A stretch of 64,000 nucleotides of DNA from CAVTWH01 sp963850915. Its GTDB lineage: Bacteria; Actinomycetota; Actinomycetes; Mycobacteriales; Micromonosporaceae. Below are positions 26,410 to 34,408 of this stretch, in pieces. A program made the translations under genes and the position numbers. Every line of letters starts with the position of its first letter. Positions within the stretch are counted from its first letter, which is position 1. A model generated the notes under the pieces. It was not told the origin of the DNA, ran no database searches, and saw only the letters and a program-made list of their open reading frames with translations. The stretch is from assembly GCA_963850915.1 (NCBI GenBank), contig CAWKND010000011.1, positions 62,001 through 126,000 on the forward strand. Direction: 5' to 3'.

Positions 26410-26964
26410 CTATGAACGATTTCGGTTACCGGTGGGTACCCAATATCGGCGCTTGCCGCTGCACTCGTCGGCGAACACCCCGCCGTTGCGCTCGATGACC
26501 GTACGCGAGCCGATGTTGTCGACGTCGCAGGTCAATAGCGCTTGCTCGATGCCAAGTCCAGCCGCGATGGGCAGCGCCGTACTCAGCATCGCGGTCGCGT
26601 ACCCCAGTCGTCGCGCGCTGGGCCGCACGTCGTAACCGATGTGGCCACCCGTTTCGCGCAGGCTCGGGGTGAGCCGGTGCCGGATCGCCAGCCGCCCCAG
26701 GTACTCCCGGCCGGCCACCCACCACAGCGTCGTGCACGGCACGAAGCCCGCCGGTCGCGGTGTCTCTTCCAACTCCTCGGCCCGCAGCCGGGCTACGTAG
26801 TCCCTGAAAGTTTCCGGGCTCCACAGGCTTTCACCGTACTCGCGCAGGTCGGAGCCGATCATCGAGTGGTCGGTTGGCCCACCCCTCCCCTCCGCTTGAA
26901 ACTCCACCATCGCGACGAGGAAGGAGGCGTGCACGTCCAGGGTGGGTGGGATGAGCGAGGGCAT
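26410..26964 (-). CDS. GNAT-family N-acetyltransferase
   Basis: 184 aa. Acetyl-CoA binding pattern near HIGYDVRPSARRLGYATAMLSTALPIA (R-x-x-G-x-A) and the late TCDVDNIGSRTVIERNGGVF, both characteristic of the YjdJ-like GNAT group. The substrate is an unknown amine. The start is ATG at 26964. It is divergent from the HAD gene. It is the first gene of a pair with the downstream APH-like kinase; acetyltransferase plus phosphotransferase recalls modification of an aminoglycoside-like compound, but this is only a suggestion. Confidence 0.85.
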   Translation of the reverse strand: MPSLIPPTLDVHASFLVAMVEFQAEGRGGPTDHSMIGSDLREYGESLWSPETFRDYVARLRAEELEETPRPAGFVPCTTLWWVAGREYLGRLAIRHRLTPSLRETGGHIGYDVRPSARRLGYATAMLSTALPIAAGLGIEQALLTCDVDNIGSRTVIERNGGVFADECSGKRRYWVPTGNRNRS

Positions 26965-27068
26965 ACCCCAGTCCTATCTCAGCCGGCGACGGGTTCGCAT
27001 CAGACCTGTGTCGCGGACCGGTCCGCATGATGGATTCACCCCTGCGCCGCACGGCGGATCATGCCACG

Positions 27069-27749
27069 GTGACCGGCGTGATCCGTGCGCTGTTACTCGA
27101 CTTCTACGGGACCCTGGTGGCCGAGGACGACCCGATCGTCGCCAAGATCTGCGCGAAGGTACCCGCCAGGGTCGACCGGGAGTGCGAGCCGCGGGAGATC
27201 GGCACCCACTGGTGGGGCGAGTTCCGGGCGGACATGGCGACCGCCTTCGGCCCGCAGTTTCGTACCCAACGGGCAATCGCGGTCGCCGCGCTGTCCCGGA
27301 CGTTGGCGCACTTCGGCTCGCCACTCGACGCCGCGCAGCTGTGCGCACCGCAGTTCGACTACTGGCAGCGCCCGGAGCTGTTCCGGGAGAGCCGGGATTT
27401 CCTTGCGGCACTGGACATTCCGGTGTGCGTGGTGTCGAACATCGACCGCGCCGACATCACGGCCGCCATCGGGTACCACGGGCTGCCGCTGGAGACCGTG
27501 CTCACCAGTGAGGATGTGCGGGCGTACAAGCCGAGGGTCGAGATTTTCGCGGCCGCGCTGGAGCGGCTCGGCCGCCGGCCGGACGAGGTGCTGCACGTGG
27601 GTGATTCGCTGAGCGCGGACATCGGCGGTGCGCACACGCTGGGCATTCCGGCGGTCTGGGTGAACCGGGCCGGCAAGCCGGTCCCCGACGGCTTCACCGG
27701 TGTGTCCGTGGTCACTTCGTTGACCGCCATCCGGCCGCTGATCGGCTGA
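27069..27749 (+). CDS. HAD-superfamily hydrolase
   Basis: About 226 aa. HAD motif I is LLDFYGTLV (the second motif-I Asp is replaced by Tyr), motif II VVSNID, motif III KPRVEIF and motif IV HVGDSLSADIGGAHTLGI. The Tyr at the acid/base position is seen in haloacid-dehalogenase-like members, so it may be a dehalogenase-type enzyme or a slow phosphatase. The start is uncertain: GTG 27069, GTG 27078, or ATG 27027. It contains a TTA leucine codon at 27093-27095, rare in this genome type. Confidence 0.82.
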   Translation: MTGVIRALLLDFYGTLVAEDDPIVAKICAKVPARVDRECEPREIGTHWWGEFRADMATAFGPQFRTQRAIAVAALSRTLAHFGSPLDAAQLCAPQFDYWQRPELFRESRDFLAALDIPVCVVSNIDRADITAAIGYHGLPLETVLTSEDVRAYKPRVEIFAAALERLGRRPDEVLHVGDSLSADIGGAHTLGIPAVWVNRAGKPVPDGFTGVSVVTSLTAIRPLIG

Positions 27750-27879
27750 CCCACTGCTCCGGTGCGGCGAGTGGGGAGAGCCGGGCACACACGGGTGGCG
27801 GGGCGGGTGCACAATCTGGATCGCACGACGTCACGACCCGCGCCCTCCCGCGCGGAGCGGACGACAGTGGGGGGCAGCG

Positions 27880-28116
27880 GTGCGGGGTCAGGCACTGGTC
27901 GGCAAGCTCGGCGTGGTGGTCACCGCGGTAGGCGGCGGCGACCGGGCCGGCGAGATCCGGGTCGTGGTCGCGGGCATCCCGCACCACTATCTGGCCTATG
28001 CCGCCGAGCCGATCCCGGTCGGTACCCACGTCCTCGTCATCCACTTCCGCGGCGCCCGCCAGGTCGACGTCGAACCGTGGTCACCGATGCCTCGGGACCA
28101 CGACGTCTCCGGATGA
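27880..28116 (+). CDS. NfeD-like OB-fold protein
   Basis: 78 aa. LVGKLGVVVTAVGGGDRAGEIRVVVAGIPHHYLAYAAEPIPVGTHVLVIHFRGARQVDVEP follows the pattern of the soluble NfeD C-terminal OB domain. No membrane helix is present. It begins with GTG and sits 10 bp upstream of a flotillin gene, the usual NfeD/SPFH pairing. Its probable role is to work with flotillin in membrane microdomains. Confidence 0.75.
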   Translation: MRGQALVGKLGVVVTAVGGGDRAGEIRVVVAGIPHHYLAYAAEPIPVGTHVLVIHFRGARQVDVEPWSPMPRDHDVSG

Positions 28117-28126
28117 GAGGCACCAA

Positions 28127-29251
28127 ATGTTCGGCTACCGGGTACCCGCCCCCAACGAGGCGCTCCTGATCAGTGGTCGCAAGCAGCGCGGTACCGATGC
28201 GCTGCCGTTCAAAATCGTCACCGGCCACGGCGCCTTCGTGGTCCCCATCTTCTCCAAGGCTTCCCGGCTGACGCTTGCCATGCAGGAGGCCGAGGTCGAG
28301 GAGGACTGTTACACGAACCAGGGCCTGACCCTCGCGGTGGAGGCGGTGATCGCCTTCAAGGTCGGCGACGACCACGAGTCCATCGCGGCGGCGGCGCGCC
28401 GGTTCCAGGGCGACCAGTCGCAGATGTCGATACTGGTGGGCCGGATCTTCAGCGGGCATCTGCGCAGCATCATCGGCAGCATGACGGTCGAGGCGATCAT
28501 CCGCGAGCAGCAGACGCTGGCCGACGCGATCGTCGGCGCGAGCAAGACCGAGATGGCCCGCATCGGCCTGGAAATCGACTCGCTGCAGATCAGCCGGATC
28601 GACGACAAGGGAGCCGGCTACATCAAGGCGCTCTCCGCGCCGCACCAGGCACGGGTCAACCAGGAAGCCAAGGTGGCACAGGCCGCCGCCGACCAGGCAA
28701 GTGCCATGGCGCAGCAGGAGAGCATGCGCAACCAGGCCGAGTACGCCCGGCAGACAGCGATCGCGCAGGCGCAGTACCAGTCCGAGATCGACCGCGCCCA
28801 GCAGACCGCCGCGCAGGCCGGCCCGCTCGCCGCCGCGCAGGCCCAGCAGAGCGTACTGGTCGAGCGCTCACTGGTTGCCCAGAAGAACGCCGAACTGCGC
28901 CAGGCCGAGCTGATCGCCGAGGTGGTCCGCCCCGCACAGGCCGAGGCCGAGCGCATCACCACCCTGGCCCGCGCCCAGGCCGACGCCACCAAACTCTCCG
29001 CCGAAGCGGCCGCCGCCGAGGGGCGCATCGCGCTGGATCAGCTGGTCATCCAGCAGCTGCCGGAGCTGTTGCGGGCCGCGGCGAACGGCCTGCAGGGCGC
29101 CAACCTGACCGTACTCGACGGCGCCGAGGGGCTGAACAGCGTGGTCGCTTCGCTTGCGGCACAAGGGATGGCGGTCCTGGACGCGGTACGCAAGGGGATG
29201 GCCCCCGAGCCCGCCCCGGCAACGGTGATCGCCCAGCGCAAACCCGAATAG
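28127..29251 (+). CDS. Flotillin-like SPFH/band-7 protein
   Basis: 374 aa. The SPFH domain (about 1-190) begins MFGYRVPAPNEALLISGRK and contains GRIFSGHLRSIIGSMTVEAIIREQQTLADAI. A long Ala/Gln/Glu-rich coiled coil follows (about 195-320), with a short C-terminal flotillin segment. There is no obvious transmembrane helix. ATG 28127 follows GAGAGG. It is co-directional with the NfeD-like gene 10 bp upstream. It is expected to organise membrane microdomains. Confidence 0.9.
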   Translation: MFGYRVPAPNEALLISGRKQRGTDALPFKIVTGHGAFVVPIFSKASRLTLAMQEAEVEEDCYTNQGLTLAVEAVIAFKVGDDHESIAAAARRFQGDQSQMSILVGRIFSGHLRSIIGSMTVEAIIREQQTLADAIVGASKTEMARIGLEIDSLQISRIDDKGAGYIKALSAPHQARVNQEAKVAQAAADQASAMAQQESMRNQAEYARQTAIAQAQYQSEIDRAQQTAAQAGPLAAAQAQQSVLVERSLVAQKNAELRQAELIAEVVRPAQAEAERITTLARAQADATKLSAEAAAAEGRIALDQLVIQQLPELLRAAANGLQGANLTVLDGAEGLNSVVASLAAQGMAVLDAVRKGMAPEPAPATVIAQRKPE

Positions 29252-29256
29252 CCAAA

Positions 29257-29436
29257 TCAGGGGGTACCGGCACGGGCGAGCCGGTCCACCCGACGCAGTG
29301 CGTCCGGGATCCTTGCGGTACCAGCCATCCCGGTCAGCAACGTCGCCGCGTCCTGTGCCGCCAGCCCGGCCGCTGTCACGTACAGCGGCCGGCTTGCGGT
29401 ACCCCGCAGCACCGGTACCGCGTGCGTCGCCGAATC
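29257..29436 (-). pseudogene. Possible C-terminal remnant of endonuclease V
   Basis: A minus-strand frame reads PVLRGTASRPLYVTAAGLAAQ...GTARIPDALRRVDRLARAGTP then TGA at 29257. The 'RPLYVTAAG ... RIPDALRRVDRLAR' ending resembles the C-terminus of actinobacterial deoxyribonuclease V (nfi). The catalytic N-terminal two-thirds is absent: the frame runs into the 3' end of the FAD-monooxygenase gene. It looks like a decayed fragment left by a deletion. The assignment is from memory. Confidence 0.45.
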
Positions 29437-29473
29437 CGGCCGGTTTTTCCGCACGTTCGTGCGGACGACGCTA

Positions 29474-30694
29474 TTACCGGGCCGGGGCGACGAGGTACCG
29501 GTCGTAGTCGGGCACCGTGATGGCGGTGGCGGTGCGGGTCGCGCCCCAGCGGATGAGTCTGGTGACTCCGGGCAGGTACGGCAGCATCTTGAAGAACCGG
29601 TCGCGCTGCTTGATCTTCTTCCAACTGTCCGGAACGAGAAAGTCGCGCCCGCCCGATGCCTGCTTCTGCCCTCCGGCAACATAGTCCCGCAGCAGCGCCT
29701 CGTACCGCGAGAAGGCGACCTCGTGGTCCCCGTCCGCCGCGGCCAACTCGCCCGCCAGGATGTACGCGGCCACCACGGCCGTGCCTGTTCCGTTGCCCCC
29801 GGGGCCGGCCGCGTACCCGGCGTCGCCGATCAGCGCCACCCGCCCACGTGACCAGTGCGGCAGCCGGATCTGGTTGGTCGAGTCGAAGTAGAAGTCCGGT
29901 GCCCGCTCCATCTCCGCCAGCAACCGGGGTACATGCCAGCCCAGCTCACCGAAGTGCGCGGCGACGAACTCCCGCTGCCGCACCGGATCCCGGGCGTCCA
30001 CTTCGGACAGTGCGGCTACCGACGGCGAGGCGGCGAAGAACAGCGTGGCTATCGCGTCGGTGTTGTGCCGGGCGCTGAAGATGCTGGCGTTCCGGCCGGG
30101 TACCAGATGGAATACCCCGGCGTGATCCAGGTCGAGGAAGTTGGGCAGGCTGAAGATGGCGGTGTAGAGCCCCAGATCGTGACTGAACTCCGACTCGGGG
30201 CCGAAGGTGAGTTCACGGACCTTCGAGTGCAGCCCGTCCGCCCCGATCACCAGGTCGAACCGGCGCGCGGCAGCGCGTTCGAAGGTCACCTCCACCCCGC
30301 TGGCCGTCTGGACGAGGCTCGAGATGGAGTCGCCGAACAGGTACTCCGTGGTGTCCTTCGTCGCGGCGTAGAGGATCTGGCCGAGGTCGCCGCGCAGGAT
30401 CTCGACGTCGCCGGCGAACACCTCGGCCGGCATGTCACCGATCCGCTTGTCCTGCGCGTCGACGAAGGTCAGCGAACGCAGGCTGGTCTGCTCCCGCTCG
30501 ATCGCGCTCAGCACCCCCATCTTGCGCAGCACTCCCAGGTGTGCGGCGCCCCGGAAGTCCACGGCGTAGCCGCCGCCGCGCAGGGCCGGCGCCCGCTCGA
30601 CAACGGTTGGCGTGAAGCCGAAGCGGCTCAACCAGTAGGCCAGGGCGGGACCGGCCACGCTGGCCCCGGAGATCAGTACCGTGCGGTTCCTCAT
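29474..30694 (-). CDS. FAD-dependent monooxygenase (PHBH-type)
   Basis: 406 aa. Rossmann motif VLISGASVAGPALAYWLSRFGFTPTVVERAP (about 6-36), the internal LVIGADGLHSKVRE (DG motif) and the second FAD motif RVALIGDAGYAAGPGGNGTGTA (GD motif). It hydroxylates or epoxidises a small aromatic or polyketide-like compound with NAD(P)H. It is typical of TetX-like and natural-product or drug-modifying monooxygenases, but specificity cannot be told. The ATG 30694 is divergent from a TetR gene. The shared 73-bp gap carries three repeat operators, so it is probably repressed by that TetR. Confidence 0.92.
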   Translation of the reverse strand: MRNRTVLISGASVAGPALAYWLSRFGFTPTVVERAPALRGGGYAVDFRGAAHLGVLRKMGVLSAIEREQTSLRSLTFVDAQDKRIGDMPAEVFAGDVEILRGDLGQILYAATKDTTEYLFGDSISSLVQTASGVEVTFERAAARRFDLVIGADGLHSKVRELTFGPESEFSHDLGLYTAIFSLPNFLDLDHAGVFHLVPGRNASIFSARHNTDAIATLFFAASPSVAALSEVDARDPVRQREFVAAHFGELGWHVPRLLAEMERAPDFYFDSTNQIRLPHWSRGRVALIGDAGYAAGPGGNGTGTAVVAAYILAGELAAADGDHEVAFSRYEALLRDYVAGGQKQASGGRDFLVPDSWKKIKQRDRFFKMLPYLPGVTRLIRWGATRTATAITVPDYDRYLVAPAR

Positions 30695-30704
30695 GTCCGT
30701 CGAC

Positions 30705-30744
30705 TATACGTTTGTATAAGACGCTTGTCTAGTACGTTTGTCTA
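30705..30744. promoter_or_regulatory. Triple 13-bp-spaced operator between FAD monooxygenase and TetR
   Basis: Three pseudo-palindromes with the core ACG(T/C)TTGT: TATACGTTTGTATA (30705-30718), AGACGCTTGTCT (30719-30730) and AGTACGTTTGTCTA (30731-30744). Their centres are exactly 13 bp apart. These are the natural binding sites for the divergent TetR. Confidence 0.7.
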
Positions 30745-30767
30745 GGCGACCGGCTACGATACGAGCC

Positions 30768-31421
30768 ATGGGACACCGGGAAGAGCTGCTCGCTGGTGCG
30801 GTGAAGTGCCTGCGCGAGAAGGGGTACGCGCGGACCACGGCACGGGACATCGTGGCCGCGTCAGGTACCAACCTGGGCTCCATCGGCTACCACTACGGCT
30901 CCACCGAGAACCTGTTGAACGCTGCCGTGCTGCAGGCAATCCACGAGTTCGGCGCGGAGCTGGCCGCCGCCGTCGGTACCGCCGTGGATCCGCAAGCCAC
31001 AGCGCTGCAACGGTTCCACGCGTTCTGGAGCAGCGTGCTGGGCTCGTTCGCGGCCAACCGGCAGATCTGGCGGGCCACCTTCGACACGTTCACCGTTGCC
31101 GAGCGGGTACCCGACATCCGGGCCGCGATCGTCGCCGGGCTGGAGGACGGGCGGCTGGCCTGGGCGCACCTGATCCACGGGCTGGACCCGGACGAGCCGG
31201 TCACCCGTGCCGTCGGCTCACTGCATCAGGCACTGCTCAGCGGGGTACTCGTGCAGTGGCTCATCGACCCCGACCACGCGCCCTCCGCCGACGACCTGAC
31301 CGCGGGGCTGCGCTTCATCGCCACCGACGTGGCGAGCGCCGCCACCGTGGCGAGCGGCGGTGACGCGGCCCCGGCCGGCACACCGGAACCGAAGACCGCG
31401 CGGCGCCGGAACAGCCGCTGA
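30768..31421 (+). CDS. TetR-family transcriptional regulator
   Basis: 217 aa. HTH: ELLAGAVKCLREKGYARTTARDIVAASGTNLGSIGYHYGSTENLLNAAV (about 5-52). The C-terminal ligand domain has the WSSVLGSFAANRQIWRATFDTF region. The ATG 30768 is used rather than the in-frame ATG at 30738, which would overlap the operators. It is divergent from the FAD monooxygenase. It probably controls both genes and responds to the monooxygenase substrate. Confidence 0.92.
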   Translation: MGHREELLAGAVKCLREKGYARTTARDIVAASGTNLGSIGYHYGSTENLLNAAVLQAIHEFGAELAAAVGTAVDPQATALQRFHAFWSSVLGSFAANRQIWRATFDTFTVAERVPDIRAAIVAGLEDGRLAWAHLIHGLDPDEPVTRAVGSLHQALLSGVLVQWLIDPDHAPSADDLTAGLRFIATDVASAATVASGGDAAPAGTPEPKTARRRNSR

Positions 31422-31451
31422 AGTACCGGCGAGGCGCGCCGGCGACCACCT

Positions 31452-31488
31452 CGGGCGCCCCGCCCCCGTGACAAGTCCGGGGCGCCCG
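31452..31488. terminator. Bidirectional terminator
   Basis: CGGGCGCCCC (31452-31461) pairs with GGGGCGCCCG (31479-31488), between the converging TetR and NAD(P)-binding protein genes. Confidence 0.65.
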
Positions 31489-31496
31489 GGGCCGGC

Positions 31497-32162
31497 TCAG
31501 TTGCCGATGCCGACCGTCTGGCCGATCGTCTCCGGCCGGTCCAGGACGGCGAGCATCAGGTGCGCCACATCAGCGCGCGACACCAGGTTTCCACCGTGTA
31601 CGTTGCGCCCCAGCGCGGTGCGGTACTTCCCGGTCAGCCGGGCGTTGGTCAGCTTGGGTGGCCGGATCGCCGTCCACTCCAGTGTGGTCTCGCGCAGCTC
31701 GTACTCCATCTGGGCGAGATCGTCGTAGACGGTCGGGAAGGCCTTCTTGATGAGCGGGCTGACGATCGCCCCGAGCAGGAACGCGTCCCCCGGATCCCGC
31801 TTGGGTGGGTGCGGGATGTCAGGCGCCGCAACGGTACCGACCGGTGCCGCGCTCACCACGACGATGCGTTTGACCGCGGTGGCCCACATCGCCTCGATCA
31901 CCGCGCGGGTACCGGTCGTCGCGATCCCGGCGTCCTGCTTGCCGGCCGGCCCGAGCCCGGACAGCACCGCGTCCGCGCCGCGTACCCCCTCCGCCAACGC
32001 ATCCGTGTCGGGCTGCAGCAGGTCGACCCGCACCACCCGTACCCCGCTCGGCAGGTCCCGTGGCTTGCGCGCCACCGCCGTCACCTCGTGTCCGGCGGCC
32101 AGCGCCTGGCTGACCAGCAGCCGTCCGATGCCGCCCGTGGCGGCCACCACCGTAAGCCTCAT
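31497..32162 (-). CDS. NAD(P)H-binding protein (atypical SDR, YwnB/NmrA-like)
   Basis: 221 aa. Rossmann nucleotide-binding motif VVAATGGIGRLLVSQALAAGHEVTAVAR (G-x-x-G-x-x-G), then ADAVLSGLGPAG, RIVVVSAAPVG and WTAIRPPKLT as in NAD(P)H-binding flavin-reductase-like or SDR-a5 proteins. ATG 32162 follows GGGGAGGAAACG, so the short in-frame extension upstream is not needed. Likely a redox sensor or oxidoreductase; substrate unknown. Confidence 0.85.
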   Translation of the reverse strand: MRLTVVAATGGIGRLLVSQALAAGHEVTAVARKPRDLPSGVRVVRVDLLQPDTDALAEGVRGADAVLSGLGPAGKQDAGIATTGTRAVIEAMWATAVKRIVVVSAAPVGTVAAPDIPHPPKRDPGDAFLLGAIVSPLIKKAFPTVYDDLAQMEYELRETTLEWTAIRPPKLTNARLTGKYRTALGRNVHGGNLVSRADVAHLMLAVLDRPETIGQTVGIGN

Positions 32163-32370
32163 CGTTTCCTCCCCGCTCTCCACTGGTTCTCAACTAATAC
32201 GGAAACCATATCATCCGAAAGTCGGAAGGAAAGCCAGGGGGAGACAGGAGGGAGGCAGGAGGATGGGAAGGCGACAAGGGATCGACGGACGGAGATGGAC
32301 GGGGGTGTAACTTTCGGCCCGGAAGACGCTTTGCTTCTCGCTCCGCCCACCCGCCGCCTAACGTGTCGGA

Positions 32371-32988
32371 GTGACCCACGCCGCGCCGACCCGGGTACTC
32401 GTCGTCGACGACAACGCGGTAGTCCGCGCCGTGCTCCGCGACATGCTCACCGACGGGCGGACACTCGTCATCGGCGAGGCCGCCGACGGCGTCTCGGCGG
32501 TGGAGCTGGCCACCGCACAGCGCCCCGACGTGACGCTGCTCGATCACCGGATGCCGTTGCGGGACGGTCTTTCCGTGGTGGCCGCGCTGTCCGGGCACAC
32601 CCGGGTCGTGATGCTCACCCGCAGCGGCGACGACGAGGTGGTACTCGCGGCGCTCCGGGCCGGTGCCTACGGGTACCTCATCCACGGGCAGTTCTCCCCC
32701 ACCGAACTGGTCTCCGCGATCCACGCGGTGGCACAGGGCGAGGCGCAGCTGTCGCCGTCAGCCGCGCGGGTACTGGTGGGTACCGTCCACTCCGGACGCC
32801 ACGAACAGTTCGGGCTCACCCGCAGGGAGCGGGAGATCATGGAGCTGATCGTGCAGGGCTGGACCAACAAGGCCATCGCCCAGCACCTGTTCCTCGCCCC
32901 GAAGACCGTGCAGAACCACATCAACCGGCTCTTCGCCAAGCTCGGTGCCCGCAACCGCGCCGCCGCCATCGCATCCTGGCGCGACTGA
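32371..32988 (+). CDS. Orphan NarL-type response regulator with atypical receiver
   Basis: 205 aa. Receiver with acidic residues at 13-14, Asp58 in TLLDHRMPLRDG and Thr in VVMLTRSG, but the invariant Lys of the family (LLKxxxP) is replaced: the segment reads GYLIHGQFSP. The LuxR-type HTH follows (LTRREREIMELIVQGWTNKAIAQHLFLAPKTVQNHINRLFAKL). The start is GTG at 32371. No kinase gene is adjacent. The missing Lys suggests altered or phosphorylation-independent control. Confidence 0.88.
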   Translation: MTHAAPTRVLVVDDNAVVRAVLRDMLTDGRTLVIGEAADGVSAVELATAQRPDVTLLDHRMPLRDGLSVVAALSGHTRVVMLTRSGDDEVVLAALRAGAYGYLIHGQFSPTELVSAIHAVAQGEAQLSPSAARVLVGTVHSGRHEQFGLTRREREIMELIVQGWTNKAIAQHLFLAPKTVQNHINRLFAKLGARNRAAAIASWRD

Positions 32989-33013
32989 GCCGCGTGGTGC
33001 TGGCGAGTGCGCG

Positions 33014-34246
33014 TCAGGCCTGGACTTCGAGGTAGTCCACGTTCGGGCCGCCGGCAGCGGTGGTGGCGATGACCTTCACCGTGCTGGTACCGGCCGGCAG
33101 CGTCACGGTGGCCGTACGGGCGCCCCAGGTGGCCCAGTCGCCGGTCGACGGGAACGTCCAGTTCTGCGTTACCCGCAGCCCGTTCACGAACAGGTCGAGC
33201 GGGCGGTTGTCGGCCGCCGCGTTGGCGTACCGGAACACCAGCCGTACCGGGCCGGCCTTCTGCGTCGCCACCTGCCACTGCACGAAGCTGTCCTTGGCGT
33301 TGGCGAAGTCGACGAAGCCGGTGCCCGAGTAGCCCGGATGGTCGGTGGCCGCGCGGGTGTCCGGGGCCGGGCCGAAGCTGGCCACCTCCGCCTCGTAGCG
33401 CACCACGCTCTGCGGCGCCGGCGATGCGCTCTTGACGGTGGACGGATGGGGTGCCGCGGAGTGGCCGTGCGACGGGCCCGGCGTACTGGTCGCGCTCGGC
33501 ACCGCGCTGGTCGGTGCGGCCGGCGCCGCGACGGGCACACCCGCCGTCGTGGGCGCGGTCAGGGCAACCGGCGGAACGGGGGTACCGGTCGGCCCGCTCC
33601 CCGCCCACCAGGTGAGGGTAGCGAGCAGCGCGACGATTACCCCACCCGAGAACAACAGCGGCACGGTACCCAGCCCGCGCAGCCAACCCACCGCGCCAAC
33701 GCCCTGCCGGCGCCGACCCCGGTACGCCCCGCGCGCATCGTCCTCGCCCGCGTCCCCGTCCGCGCCGCTGAACCCGTCTCCGTCGCCGGACCGGTCCTCA
33801 TCGTCGGCGCCGCCCAGCAGCCGGGACAGCACGGTGCCGGCGCCGTCCGAGGCGTCCTCGGCCGACCCCGGGTGGACAACGAGACCCGCTCCGTACACGA
33901 CCGTCGCGGACTCGGCCGCCACGAACTCCACCGGCACCCGCTCCGGCGGCACGACCTCCGGTGCCGGTGACACCAACTCCCGCGAGGGTGACAGCGACGG
34001 CGACGGCGGTGACACGGACTCGGGTGCGGCCGGCTCCGCGGTGACGATCGGATCGACGGCAGGCTCGTCGGAGTCGGAGTCGGAGTCGGTCTCGGAATTG
34101 GTGTCGGTGTCGGAGTCCTTGGCGTGCCGTGGGCCGGACGACTCCGGGGCCGTGGCGGCGAACTCGGCGGCCAGCTCCGCGAGGGCGGCGGAGAGGTCCG
34201 GCAGCTGTACCGTCTCGTCGGCCGCGCGCTCCCGAGCGTCGTCCAC
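33014..34246 (-). CDS. Single-span membrane protein with external carbohydrate-binding-like (CBM6/35) domain
   Basis: 410 aa. The N-terminal ~190 residues are cytoplasmic and very acidic (Asp/Ser/Glu runs, DSDTDTNSETDSDSDSDE). A helix PLLFSGGVIVALLATLTWWAG (about 205-225) is followed by a Thr/Pro/Ser linker and a C-terminal beta-sandwich (VRYEAEVASFG...GYSGTGFVDFANAKDSFVQWQVATQ...NVDYLEVQA). The last is the CBM6/CBM35 signature ending in DYLEV. The orientation would place the acidic tail inside. It could be an anti-sigma-like or anchoring protein. The start is GTG 34246 behind GGAGG. Confidence 0.72.
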   Translation of the reverse strand: MDDARERAADETVQLPDLSAALAELAAEFAATAPESSGPRHAKDSDTDTNSETDSDSDSDEPAVDPIVTAEPAAPESVSPPSPSLSPSRELVSPAPEVVPPERVPVEFVAAESATVVYGAGLVVHPGSAEDASDGAGTVLSRLLGGADDEDRSGDGDGFSGADGDAGEDDARGAYRGRRRQGVGAVGWLRGLGTVPLLFSGGVIVALLATLTWWAGSGPTGTPVPPVALTAPTTAGVPVAAPAAPTSAVPSATSTPGPSHGHSAAPHPSTVKSASPAPQSVVRYEAEVASFGPAPDTRAATDHPGYSGTGFVDFANAKDSFVQWQVATQKAGPVRLVFRYANAAADNRPLDLFVNGLRVTQNWTFPSTGDWATWGARTATVTLPAGTSTVKVIATTAAGGPNVDYLEVQA

Positions 34247-34408
34247 GCTCCATCCACCTCCGTACCCCGACGAGTCGGCCCGGCCGAGACCGGGCCGGGC
34301 GCAGACCCCGGGCTGACATTAGGCGTTCGCCACGCAGGCCAGACCGGACCGAACAGGCAAATCTTACCGACCTGTCAGCATCACGACGCCGGCCGCCGGA
34401 CGCGCCGG

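Noticed and set aside
29440..29470. Terminator CCGCACGTTCGTGCGG with adjacent T5
   Set aside because: The T-run precedes the stem on the plus strand and becomes A on the minus strand, so it does not form a terminator in either direction.
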